Source: Corynespora cassiicola (Eukaryota; Ascomycota; Dothideomycetes; Pleosporales; Corynesporascaceae). Taken from it: a stretch of DNA of 64,000 nucleotides. The notes below the pieces were generated by a model that was not told the origin of the DNA, ran no database searches, and was given only the letters and a program-made list of their open reading frames with translations. This document shows positions 22,901 through 33,645 of the stretch, one piece after another. Every line of letters starts with the position of its first letter. Within the stretch, counting starts at the first letter, position 1. The position numbers and the translations under genes were made by a program. The stretch covers positions 124,001 through 188,000 of the forward strand of contig JAEUWY010000020.1 of NCBI GenBank assembly GCA_022059125.1, read 5' to 3'.

Positions 22901-23630
22901 GGCGCAAATCTTTAGGTACAGTTCGGCGGAGCAGTTGGACCAGCTGCAGACCATGACGTTCAACATCTACGTGTGGATGCAATTCTTCAACCAGACCAAC
23001 TCGCGGCGCATCGACAACAACCTCAACATCTTCGAGGGCGTGCACAGGAATCCGTGGTTCGTGCTCGTCCAGGCGGTCACGCTGGCGGGCCAGGTTGTCA
23101 TTGTTTTCGTTGGAGGCGCGGCGTTCCATACTACTCGTCTCACGGGCGCGCAATGGGGATGGTCGATGCTATTCGGCGGCCTCACCATCCCCATAGGCGT
23201 ACTTCTACGCCTTGTCCCCGACGAACCACTGCGCGCCTTTGCGCTCAGGGTAAAGCGGATGATACCCGCTGCTTGGCTCCGCCGCCGTCGAATAGATGCT
23301 GAGCCCGTTGCTGAAAAGCCCAGTTTGGCAAGACGTCTCACGCGCCCGGCGAAGAAGCTATTCGGCTCCCGCTCGACCGCAGAGGGTCCAGCAGTTGACG
23401 AGTCACACGCAAGCCAGGCTGGGACTGTGCTCCCTGACGTAGAAACGTACGATCTGACCGGCTCCATAGAGGCCGCAAAGCACGGCCTCGAAGGTCCCGC
23501 GGGCATAGAAGTTCACCCAGACACGCGCAAGGATGATCCGATCCTATTCGATGCCTGCGACGGCAACATCACACCGCCGAGCCAGAACCCCGAGTCGCTC
23601 AGGTGGATGCAAGTAATCAAGACCGAATGA
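19984..23630 (+). CDS. PMC1: P-type Ca2+-transporting ATPase (type IIB, vacuolar PMC1-like)
   Basis: Two exons (19984-22563 and 22617-23630; 53-nt intron) give 1197 aa. The protein pumps Ca2+ out of the cytosol, most likely into the vacuole as yeast Pmc1 does. Visible hallmarks are PEGLPL in TM4 (440-445, ion-binding), SDKTGTLTQNEM with phosphorylated Asp483, KGASE in the nucleotide domain, MVTGDN, and TGDGTNDALALK (798-809) in the hinge. The cytosolic N-terminus of about 180 residues is Pro/Ser-rich. The splice restores KKFLQFQFTINISAG at TM5. After TM10 lies a tail of about 130 residues that could be regulatory, though I see no clear calmodulin site. Calcineurin control is known for PMC1 in yeast; I did not identify a matching element here. 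Confidence 0.95.
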
Positions 23631-23899
23631 AGCATACATTCGGGGTGTAACGTATTCTCTTTTACGAATTAGATCTATAACGACCGTCTGAGTTTGTGCG
23701 GGGGAGAAAGTTCATATTCTCTCGGGGGTCCACGGTACGAGCGTGGACACGCTAATAGCTCATTGTAATAGTATGTAATAAACGGGCGGTGTCTCAACCG
23801 CTTCGCTGACCAGGATATCATCCGGTTCTGCCCTGTAAAACGCCTGCAATGCAACTCCGCCGGTATCTGTGATTCCCCCATGTAAAATGCCATGTACGC

Positions 23900-25307
23900 T
23901 CAAAATCTGGGAGGGTTAGGATTCCGTAAATGATCAGAGTGGTCCCAACTTACCTGATTTCATAATTACCAGCCCTCGTCATGTACCGCACCCACTTAAC
24001 ACTGCTGTAGTTGCTCTTCTCAAAAACCTTCAAGTACCGCACCAGCAGCCCCGAACTCGTAAACATGAGCAGCGAAAAGCTCAGGTTGAGCGGCGGTCTT
24101 GACCAGGCCTTTTGGTTGGTCATGCTGGTCAGGCTGGCTTCTGCGCTCAAGACGAACTCGCTCTGGCCCGTGAAGCGCGGAATCTTCCACACGATGTTGT
24201 TGTGCTCGGGCTCGTACTTTGCCTTGCCCTGCGACGTGCGCTCGGTGATGCGGGCCGTGTTGAGCGGGGTGGGTATGCGGACGACGACGTTGGTAGCGAA
24301 GAGCTTGGAGCCGTAGTTTGCGCGGATGGCGATGCTGTATTCGACCTTGGTCTTTCCGACCTCGTTGACGATGGCGTGGACCTTGAAGGGGAGGTTGACG
24401 TTCTCAGTGGCGCGGTACCTCATCAATTCGAACTCGCCGTCTGGGGGCACAAAAGAAATGATCCTGTCCGTGTCGAACTTGCCCAACTTCACGCACTGGT
24501 GGAACTGGCAGTCTTCCAGCGTCACGCTGCCCGCCGCCGCCTTGGTTGCCTTCGCACCCGCTCTGTTGCCGCTCGGCTGCTGCAGGTTATCCTCACCCAG
24601 CGTCAACCGGTCATTCAGACCAAACTTGCATTCCGGGGTTCCCGAAAGGTATGCGCGCATTATGATTTGGCCGTTGACGTCGGCGCGGAGGACAGTTCCG
24701 GTGGCGGACATGAGCAGGTTCACGTCCTCGATGACGTCGACAAAGGCTTCGTTCTTGCGATATTTGATGTCGTTCCGCCGCCATGAGAGGGCTCCGGTGG
24801 CCTGCATGGTAATCTTGGACGAGTCCTCCTGCGGGGGAGTGAGTGAATGATATGCCAGCTCCGGCAGAGTAAACAAACCATGACCCTTTCCGACTTGACG
24901 CCCTCGGTGGTGATGTACATCTTGAGTGTATCCGTCTCCGTATTCTGCGGGTACCCAAAGTCCAGGATCTCGTCCAGTAGCTCATACACCAGCACAAAGT
25001 TGTTCTTGACGGCCTCTTCGTCGAATTTACCAAAGTAGGCTTTGCCCAGACCTACCAGGCGGTACAGGAATTCAAAGACGAGAGCAGCATTGGCATTGCT
25101 CTTGGTAACAGCGACCAGGTAGATGTTCTCGTGCTTCACATGGCTGAAGGTGGTGGAGCCCAGGGTCAGGATAGGGGACCGGACCTGTGCATTGGAGATG
25201 ACCTGGATGCGGAAGACATCAGCGAGGCGCGGCCGGCAGTCGTTGCGGAAGGCGCGGAAAATGAGATTTTCGCCCTTTTGGTTGAAGATGAGGATTCCGG
25301 AGAGCAT
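23900..25307 (-). CDS. APM4: AP-2 complex subunit mu
   Basis: Three exons (25307-24879, 24828-23954 and 23906-23900) give 436 aa, close to the usual 435. The protein is the medium chain of the AP-2 clathrin adaptor, which selects cargo at the plasma membrane for endocytosis. The N-terminal longin-like domain (about 1-140) starts MLSGILIFNQKGENLIFRAF and includes FVLVYELLDEILDFGYPQ. The C-terminal mu homology domain begins near WRRNDIKYRKNEAFVDVIE and ends in KWVRYMTRAGNYEIRF. The last exon carries only seven coding bases: the open frame stops right after a GTAAGT donor, and splicing over 47 nt adds the final Phe and TGA. Without that splice the protein would end at NYEIR. Confidence 0.93.
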
Positions 25308-25770
25308 CTTGCTGGGGCTGGGGTCAATATGGGGGGGGAGAGGCCGGCGCGACTCGGGGGGACGTTGCTTGAAGCCCGCCCGCCTGTAAGGGTCGTGCGC
25401 TGGGGTACTGATCTTGGCGCCAAGATCTTCACTAAACCAACTTCGTGTATAGGGATGTTAAACAATCAACACATGAATTATTTGCCATTCGATCAAAATA
25501 GGCTGCTTACGGAGATATCTACTGCATCATACTTAATGTAGCTAAAAGAAAGAGAAATTAGGCTTCAAATTACACAGTCGTAGATATATAATAAGATCGA
25601 CGAGCGGTGAACCAAGAAGTCCTACAACGTGATTAAGCTGACCTCCGTTATAGCAAAACGTGCAAATGCATAGTAGTCAATATATAGGGTGGTTTTCGAA
25701 GCTTTATCCTGAAATATATATAAGCAAGTCCCTGGGCTGTTTGCTATGTACTGGATCTGCATGAGTCGAC
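25308..25770. other. Intergenic region between AP-2 mu and STAND gene
   Basis: These 463 bases hold no gene I can support. They include the AP-2 mu promoter next to 25307 and the AT-rich 3' flank of the STAND gene (about 25480-25770). Confidence 0.5.
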
Positions 25771-28666
25771 CTATTCAAACGCTCCATAAAGTTCTCCCGG
25801 ACCATCGCAACGCTTTGCGTGGGACCTCCTTAACCTTCTCTTGGATTCTTGGTAGCTCATCGGCTTGCTCTTTGTATTACTGGCGTAAGATTGAATTGCC
25901 CTAGATAAAATATCGGCAATGGTTCCGCTTAGAGGATCCTTTGGTGGGAGAAATTCTTCAATGTCGTCATTGTCACCTTGGTAAACTTCCCGCACAACAT
26001 TAGCGGCCACAAAACTAACTCTTTGCACACAGGATACCTCGCCCTCTTCCTTCCCACTTGGTGTCAGGTAAAGTTTTGTCTTTTCCCTATCTTCAAGGAT
26101 GAGTTCGCATGAGGCATTCGGATTAGCTCCATGCTTGAGGAAGGATAATATCGCCCGGTCTGTACATCCAGCCCAGCATCCCCCATCTTCAAGGTCATTA
26201 TAGAACTGCTCTAACATGTATCTCCAACATCCCATAGGCGATGAGGGTTCGGCCACGCCTCTGCCCATTGTTTTTTTGGAATTTGGGTCGATACCGCAAT
26301 CGAGGAGACATTCGATTACATTGTAGCGGTTATTCTTAATGGCCTCGTACAGTAACCCGGGTGCTTTTTGTATGTAGGTCAAAGCCTCGGGGTTGAGAGA
26401 ACATACTCGACGAAAGAGCTTGGCTGAGTTGATGCGTATTGCGAACTCAATTTCTGGGACTTTACAACACCAATACGACACGAACACAGATCTGAGAAGG
26501 GTGATTGGTAGTGGTTGATGGTTTGGGTCCATATCACCAAACGTCATTAAGCCCGGTGATATACAGCTTATCCTTTGATGCATGACTCTTTCCAGCTCTT
26601 CCCAATATGAAAAATTGTCGTGATCAAGATGCGTTCTTGCGAATGGGTAGAGTAGCCTGAGATATGGACCTGTGATGTGTTTGTACCAACTAAAATAATA
26701 GTACTCGTGGTCAGGAAGGAATTCAAAATCCGAGAATGTTTCCTTGTTGAACCAAGGGTAAGCGTAACGCGTGGAAAATTTTTGTCCCCGAAAGTCGATG
26801 CGAATACATGTCTCCAAGAAAGAAAGGCATGGCCTCCATCCCAGAGGCATAGAGTCAGAGGAGGCTTTTCCCCAACTCAGCAATTTCCTGTGGACCTCTT
26901 CCTTTCTTAAATATTCATGGATAGTCCAATGGGCATAATAAACTTTCAGATTCATCATGTCAGGATATAAGGGCCAAAGTAGCGGCTTCCCGTTATCTAA
27001 TACTTCTTTTTCCACCTCTATGAGTCCTTTGCACTGCACCTTAAATCTTTCTTGTGTTGCTGAAAAATCTTCGAAGAAGTCATCCCATGCAATAGGAGCC
27101 TCCTTAATCCCTTTGTTTATTGTGTCCTCGTTCAAAAAGTGATGTACTGGTAGTAGACTCCACTCTGATTCTGCGAGAAGTAGGTGTCGAGCGGCATTGT
27201 ACCGGTGCTTTTTCTTTATGGAGCACAACAGATATCCGATGAGATCTTCAATTCTTGGAGGAATTTCTTTTAAGCATTTATATAGGCCTTCAAGTGCATC
27301 TCGGTCGCCTATTCCGTCTAGCAGAGAGCGAGTCGCAAGATAAACCCACATAAATACACCTTGTGCCGTACTGATGATTTCTTCCACAAGCTGAAGGTGG
27401 TTTCTGTCTCTCATGACTTGTCTTTGAAACATCTCGTCTCTTTCCAGGGTATCTGCCGCGTAATTCTTGATATCATCGTGCGTCAGTTCGTGAACAGGGA
27501 TAACGTAGTCTCAGTTCTTCCCGAATGCCTTCTCGAAAACGGGAGAAGGGCGGCTTGAGACACACACCTTAGCCCGATGATGAAAATGGAACATTTTCAA
27601 AAACTTAACCAACTCTTCTTCGTGGACTTCTTTGTTATCACATTCTCCTTTGTCGTTGAACTCGTCAATGCCATCGATGAAGAAAATAAAACGTAAGTCG
27701 AGCTCGTCAGCTGCCTCGAGGATTTTTTGGATTGATTGATGAAGATCGCTTCGAGGGAACTTATACTTGGTACCACCAATCATCCAGTCGTGCCCGGGAA
27801 ATACACGCCCAATAAGGTCTCGCCTTTTGTACAGGATTCGAAAGACCAAAGTTTGCATTAAACCTTTCAGAGAACGCTGCATCAGTACCCCAGGCCTCCA
27901 GAAGAAAAATTCCGTGATAAAGAGAGAACTCGAGGACTTCCAATCCTGGAGGTGCTCTTCCAGCTGTTTATGGCGGGCCAGATACTTCATCAATGTGCTT
28001 TTACCGGCCCCGGGCTTCCCAGTGATCCAGAAGATGTTATTTCCATGATCTATCGAATGAAGCCACCTTCGAAATTTCGCTTCTTTCTTTTCGTCCATAT
28101 CCTCATTATTATCCGTAATCCATTCAAAGGTTTTCGTATGTGCTCCCTTGACCTTTTCCATGATGACAGCGAGCCCGGCAGAAATCTCAGCATCCATCAG
28201 TGCGCCTTGAATGTGTAGATGCTTCAATTTTGCATCTATATTGGGGAGATGTGTGCGGAAGATGTAGGTGGTCAATTGCTCCGCAGACTTGTTGATATTC
28301 TCAGCCCCTTCTTTCAGTTCATCGTTCTTCCACCATGTTCTTATGGTTGATTTACATAGCTGAAGCCAACCTTTCTTCTTTAGTTGCAAATCTTCCAGCT
28401 TCTTCACATACTCTTCAGTCTTCTTTTTCAACTCTTTTGCAAAAGTTTTTGAGGTTATCGTCATACATCGCATCATTTTCAGTGTTGATGATAAGGTCGG
28501 TCTGTTTCTCCACGAGCTTTGCACAGCTGCGGAACCCTTCCACTTCCCTGCTGAATCCAGATTTGGATTTTTTGATCTCCTTGAAAGTACTTGTGATTGT
28601 AGAACTGACTTGAACAAGTCGTACGACACTCTCGACAACTGTGATAGCGGTTGAAACAGGGTCCAT
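25771..28666 (-). pseudogene. NACHT STAND (NLR-like) receptor gene with frameshift and internal stop
   Basis: Read from an ATG at 28666, this is a fungal STAND protein of about 965 residues. The N-terminus MDPVSTAITVVESVVRLVQ resembles the N-terminal domains of fungal STAND proteins (HeLo-like/SesA-like group). A NACHT NTPase follows, with Walker A GKPGAGKS (about 216-223), Walker B FIFFIDGIDEF and VSSRP. The C-terminal part has ankyrin-like pieces (LLYEAIKNNRYNVIECLLDCGIDPN; SFLKHGANPNAS). Two lesions are visible. A one-base frame change near 28441 (TTTT on the coding strand) lies between residues 75 and 76. A TGA at 27513-27511 interrupts the NACHT region in frame, and the same frame runs on with HELTHDDIKNYAADTL. 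Such proteins act in non-self recognition and programmed cell death. This allele looks non-functional unless the lesions are sequencing errors. Confidence 0.78.
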
Positions 28667-28771
28667 TGCTATGAAGAGTGGTAATCCGATCAATATGGCA
28701 AAGTTGGCAAGAATTTCCTCAGTGGCTCGTAGGGACAACAATAGCGGCGATAGAGCAGGGCTAAGTATCAT

Positions 28772-29455
28772 GGCCGACTCTCAGGATCAGTCGCCTCTCT
28801 AATATGGGCGGTGGTCTACTAAGGGTCAAAGGACAACAGTTCGGAATTGATTTGGTGAGGGGATTGGGTGTTCTTCCCTACATCATGAAGAACCAACTTG
28901 ACCAATAGACACTCTTACGGATAATTGCGTGTAGCTACTGGGAAGGTGACACGATGTTGATTGGGCGTAAAGGTTCCATATCTGTCTGCGTACAATATTG
29001 CTAGGCTGACGGAAATCCTGGATGTGTATTTTTGCGGCACAAGTCATCAGTCATTGGTTGTGCAATAGCGCCTGTAGTCGAAGGATGTGACGGTGTTAAT
29101 GCGAGACGACATATCCTGCAAGCTGCACTCGATCACGCTCACTCAGTGCATGTCCGAATATTGATTGTCTGTGACTGAAACTAGGATAGCTCAATCGATT
29201 GTATTCCGTCACATTTGAAGCCATCGAGCCATGCTTACCCGACAAAGGCAGGCGTGCTTTTCACTGGGCTCATGCGGACATGGTAGAAAAGCTCGAGACG
29301 TACAAAAGCGGGGGCATGATGCAAGTGTGGAGAGCACCAATAATGCAAGTGTAAACAACCGTGGCACTAGTGCAACCTCCTGATCCCCCGCTGGAGTGGG
29401 GGACCAAGCTCAACACCCAACTTGGTGTCATGCCGCCAAGGGCCCTGGTGGTTAT
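28772..29455. other. Divergent intergenic region, no gene recognised
   Basis: This is the space between the STAND gene and the F-box-like gene. It contains no ORF with recognisable motifs. It should hold both promoters. Confidence 0.5.
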
Positions 29456-29596
29456 ATGGCTTATGTAAGCAACAGAGCGTCATCGCTTCGGAGCCTCTTC
29501 CCTCCACTCCTGCAACATTTCTCCCATTTCGCTGCCTCTGAGACGCCCAATGCCCGAACCATCTCATCAAAGTTCGGAAAAACTCTTCTTCAAGTC

Positions 29597-30958
29597 ATGG
29601 ATTGCACGTACAAGTCTGCCAGCTTAGGCGGGCTCCCCGACGAGCTAACGCTGCTGGTCCTCTCCAACCTCCATACCATCCCATCGTACGAGCCGCAGTC
29701 GGAGGCCTTCAAGAATAAACACCAAGAACGCGCTCGCCAGTACGAAAATCATGTCCGAAAGCGAGCACTGTATTCATTGGCGCTTACCAGCCGGCGGCTC
29801 AACTACGTCGCGACGCCCGCCTTGTACTCCTCGTTCGTCAGCACTGCAACGTCGCGCGGCTTTTTCCCTGTCAACAATTTTCACCGAACCATCTCCACAG
29901 CGCCAAACCTTGCCCTGCACTTGAAGTATGTCGAAAACCGCCTGGCGCATTACTCGGGCGACTCGCTCGACGATGACTCGGCCTTTTCTGGTACTCATGC
30001 GCTGGTCTCCGAGTACTTTTTCAAGCTTGCTTCCATCATAGCGCTTGCCCCCAATCTCGAGGCCCTCAACGTTGTGAGTCTGGAGATGCGTCGTGTCTCC
30101 ATGTGGGCCTATCTCGTCCCTTCGTCAGTCTTGATCCCGGCCTCCAACGCCATTGTGCAAGGCTCCAAGATTGCAGGGCACGGCCTCGAACATCTCCATT
30201 CCATTGCACTGCAAATACATACTGTCGATTTTGTTCCCGGACCTGAACCCTTCTTTCGCATCGCAGATTTGCTCACCCCCATCCCCTCGCTCGTTCAACT
30301 GCGTGCATCTGGTGTCATCTCCACGCGATCCATGGGCCCCATGTCCCACACCTTCAAAGGTTTACAGCGCCTTGAGATTACCGAGTGCGGCCTCAAGTTC
30401 GATGACATTGCCGACCTTTTGCGTGCATGCGATGGACTCAGGCATTTCAAATGCCACTGGTCATTTGTTGATCATGGTGGCGATTCGCCGTCAGAGCTCT
30501 TCGAAGGCATTGCTCCGCATGCGTCCACTTTGGAGACATTGAGCTTGGACATGCGAGAATCGCGCTACCACAACTCTTCTGCCTCTGTCATCAACTCACA
30601 CCCACATTCTCTGCGCGACTGTAGTAGCCTTCGCACAATAGAAATCTGCGAGCGTACTGTCTTGCCCAGGAGCACCGGCAGTGGTTGGATCCCCGTCAAC
30701 GATCCTGAACGTATTTCTGCGATCCTTCCGCCATCCTTGGAGCGCTTAGTTGTCTTTCTCGAGCCTCTTGAGAGGTATGGGCATGACCATTCCCCATTCG
30801 ACGGCAACGGCATTTTCTATGACCTTTTAGAAGACTGCGATTTGGTCCTTCCCAAACTACGCTCGGTTGCAATTGTTTCTAGAGGTTCGGTACCAGCACA
30901 GCATCTTACGCAAACTTTCTGCGATCGCGGCGTGGACTTGTCTTTTGTCAATGGGTAA
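29597..30958 (+). CDS. F-box-like protein with leucine-rich C-terminal region
   Basis: Single exon of 453 aa from the ATG at 29597. An upstream in-frame ATG at 29456 would add 47 residues. I prefer 29597 because the F-box-like segment GGLPDELTLLVLSNL then falls at residues 10-24, its usual place. After a helical part with ALTSRRLNYVATPALY (the second half of the F-box region in fungal proteins), the chain shows irregular LRR-like strands (LEALNVVSLEM, LQRLEITECGL, LRHFKCHW, LETLSLDM). Proteins of this build can act as substrate adaptors of SCF ubiquitin ligases. No target is evident. Unlike the F-box-like remnant at 1842-2733, it is intact. Confidence 0.68.
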   Translation: MDCTYKSASLGGLPDELTLLVLSNLHTIPSYEPQSEAFKNKHQERARQYENHVRKRALYSLALTSRRLNYVATPALYSSFVSTATSRGFFPVNNFHRTISTAPNLALHLKYVENRLAHYSGDSLDDDSAFSGTHALVSEYFFKLASIIALAPNLEALNVVSLEMRRVSMWAYLVPSSVLIPASNAIVQGSKIAGHGLEHLHSIALQIHTVDFVPGPEPFFRIADLLTPIPSLVQLRASGVISTRSMGPMSHTFKGLQRLEITECGLKFDDIADLLRACDGLRHFKCHWSFVDHGGDSPSELFEGIAPHASTLETLSLDMRESRYHNSSASVINSHPHSLRDCSSLRTIEICERTVLPRSTGSGWIPVNDPERISAILPPSLERLVVFLEPLERYGHDHSPFDGNGIFYDLLEDCDLVLPKLRSVAIVSRGSVPAQHLTQTFCDRGVDLSFVNG

Positions 30959-31528
30959 AGTCATGTATACATATCAAGAGGTAGCATTAGAAAAAGGCGT
31001 TTGGCATCATCACTTACCCGTAACCCAACATTAAGCATTGCATCCTCGTACCTCAAGGCCATCTTGTCTTTCTTTTCTTCTTCGTACTCGTCTTCATGCG
31101 CTGAGGGTCTTGTCGCCTTGTGCAAACGCGGACGTTGACGTTTCGAGCGCCTCGACTACCCCAATCGAGTCAAAGCATCACTAGCGCCAAATGTCTGATT
31201 GCCATCAAGGCTCTTCAGCGTCTCTCTTAGGCTGCTCTAACGCTTCCCCGCTTACTTTGAAGTGACCAGCTTGCGTGGTCAACGAGAGCGGTCAAGAAAG
31301 CAGCCATCCAAGCTGAAACCCTCGATCACCCACACCCATCTTTATATCGGACTCGATACCCTCAACGACTCTTACGAGTACTCAGTAAGATTTCAAACTT
31401 CTTCCCACTTACTGTGCTCGAGTCTTGCTTGACGGCCTCCACTCCAACGAGCAATTTCCCCCGGCAGTCGCCCTCGCAGGAACCACTACACATCGACCGA
31501 AATCCTAGGAAGCTGCTCGAGGGCTATA
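30959..31528. other. Intergenic region, promoter of coiled-coil gene
   Basis: These 570 bases lie between two plus-strand genes and hold no gene I recognise. They likely contain a 3' UTR and the promoter for the gene starting at 31529. Confidence 0.5.
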
Positions 31529-33074
31529 ATGGAGTGCGATTCTGAATCCGGCTCCATTTTTTCGGGCCCATCGCCTCCGAAGTCCATCGTGTCTGATCCA
31601 ATTCCGGAATTTGCTCATATATTCATCACTCCCTCGCCCATGCTACAGTCTCCCTTCCAGTCCCCCGTTAAATCTCTCGCTCCTCACTCGGAGATATCTT
31701 CTGAGACTGACAAGACCGTTGAGAAACTTGGGGCTATGGATTCGAGCCCAAATCAGGGTTCTTCCTCGCAGGAAACCTCTCCGGCCGAAACCTCTCCTGC
31801 CAGTGCCGAGAGTGAGGTAAGTGAAGCTTGAGACCCATCCAGTGGGCAGATGACTGAGGAACTAGACCAAAACCGACGAGCCTTCTGACGGTAAGATCAT
31901 TGCTTTGACAAAGGAACAGGAAGAGGGCAAGGGCTCTTCGGAGAGCGCATACAGCAGCGGCAGTTCTGGCCATGAAGCTGTGGCTGCTGATAAGAATAAT
32001 GCAGGCGATCAGGCTGGCGAACCCACGATTTCACCTTCAGTAACGCCGAAAGCCACGGTGCCTAAACGCCCGGCACTTCCATATCTCGCACCTCCTGACG
32101 AAGTGATACCCGGGTGGATTCCTTCCCAGCCTCGCCCCGCTCCTAATCCCCCTCAAGCTGAGCGGCAGGCTCGATGCCCGCCGTTTTATACAAAAGGCGA
32201 AAGGGACGCCCGTCGTCCTCCGGTTGCTACACCAGCCGACAGGGAGGTCCAGCGTCTCAGCTTCCTCCTCCAACAGGAGCGCCAGACCAGCTTTTCGCTG
32301 AGGAAGAAGATCGAAGAGATGGAGACCACCATAGAGAAGAAGCACGACGCTGCCATGTCCACCATCCTCGCCGATCTCTTCCGCCGCCAGATCGCCGCCT
32401 TGCAGAACAAACTGAACCTCGAGAAACTTGAAGCCAGCCTCAGCAAGCGCGCGCAAGACATCCAGCAGACCGAGGCATACCTTGCAGAGGGCCAGCGCAT
32501 CCTCACTGACAAGCTCCGCGGCCAAAAGGTCGACACCAAGTCTCTTGAGGCCCTGCACATCACGAATGCGTACAACCAGGGGCGCGTCGCCTCGGAGATC
32601 CAGTACCAGCACATTGAGCGCTCCTGGCAGGCCAAGACGGACTCGTTCGAGCTGCGCAAGCAGAACCTCAAGATGAGGGAGGAGGCGTGTATGGCCACTG
32701 CTCGCGACCGCTTGGCCAAAGAGCTGCGCGAGGATATCGAGTATGAGTTGGAGAGCGAAGTCTCAGATGCGGCGTACAGGCGGGGTTTTGAGGCAGGTAA
32801 AGAGGAAGGAATGAGAATTCAGGGGGGCTGGAAGCTTCCCCCTGTGCCGCCTCCGGTTCATAAGGGGCTGTTTGATGATATCATTCCGGCTCCTGCTATG
32901 CATAATGGGCGTGTGATCCTAGCTGGTTATGGTGGAAAGAAGGAGAGTCAGGAGAAGGGTGGGGAGAAGGAGGAGGAGAAGGGTGGGGAGAAGGAGGAGG
33001 AGAAGGGTGGGGAGAAGGAGGAGGAGAAGGGTCAGGGGAAGGCTTCTGCCATTCCCAACTTGATTGATATTTGA
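31529..33074 (+). CDS. Coiled-coil protein of unknown function
   Basis: Two exons (31529-31816 and 31866-33074; 49-nt intron with GTAAGT donor) give 498 aa. The first 200 residues are Ser/Pro/Glu-rich and probably disordered. Residues about 210-370 form a long Gln/Glu/Lys/Arg-rich helix (REVQRLSFLLQQERQTSF through ESEVSDAAYRRGFEAGKEEG), a likely coiled coil. The C-terminus has three perfect copies of GGEKEEEK coded by a 24-nt tandem repeat. No enzyme or targeting signal is visible. I do not recognise the family; a structural or scaffold role would be a guess. Confidence 0.62.
32958..33029 (+). repeat. 24-nt minisatellite, three copies, in coding frame
   Basis: Three tandem copies of a G/A-rich 24-mer (starting GGTGGGGAGAAGGAGG) encode GGEKEEEK three times. 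The unit length is a multiple of three, so copy-number change would keep the frame. Confidence 0.9.
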
Positions 33075-33339
33075 TTGAGGGTTCTTTGGGGCGGGCAGGG
33101 GGGTGATTAGAGGGGGATCATGCGGGACATTTTTCCTTTCTGAATTTGTGGTTTTCTGGGTTTTGGGCATATATGCGGCATTTTGGAGTGGTCTGAGGAC
33201 CTTCCTGTCTCATTATTTTGTATTAAAATTGCTTTGATTTGTAGGGAAATGAATGCTTTTTTATAAAATTTAGATGTTTATTACATTTTGTGATAGATTT
33301 TGTGCCTTGAAGTGGGTGATGCCGGTGTACGGATAGTGC

Positions 33340-33645
33340 TTTATGACGCCGACACCACATTATACCAATCCAATATGAGTAATACATAATGCTGTGTCTC
33401 CATAAAACATCACTATCCGATTCTCGACTAGATCTGGCAGACGGTCCAAGAGAATGATGTATGATGCCCACAACACATTTTACGAGATCAGAAAGTAATT
33501 TGCAAAACACTGTGTCTCCATCATACACTGTTGTCTCCATCTATCTAACCTGCAGGGATACCGCTTTATGATGCCGACATCACAGTATACTGTTCCAAGA
33601 TGAGTTACACATAATGCTTTGTCTCCCTCATACACCCTTATCCTA
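33340..33645. repeat. Three degenerate tandem repeats of about 110 nt
   Basis: Copies start near 33340, 33458 and 33565. Each has the order TATGA(c/t)GCC(g/c)ACA, then a TATAC or similar block, then AATGCTNTGTCTCC or CACTGTGTCTCC, then a CATAC/CATCAC block. Spacing is about 118 and 107 nt. The last copy runs up to the stop codon of the GT8 gene. They sit in the shared 3' region of two convergent genes. Confidence 0.7.

Noticed and set aside
22599..23506. Long minus-strand frames antisense to the Ca2+-ATPase
   Set aside because: They arise from the codon bias of the ATPase; the sense strand is unambiguous.
27511..27513. TGA in the STAND gene as a programmed readthrough or an intron boundary
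   Set aside because: The following bases do not match the known TGA-CTA readthrough context, and a 58-nt intron that would remove the TGA would also delete the conserved SSRP motif. A plain mutation or error is simpler.
25771..28666. RIP as the cause of the STAND gene damage
   Set aside because: One indel and one TGA not in CpA/TpG context, with no excess of TpA stops, do not look like RIP.
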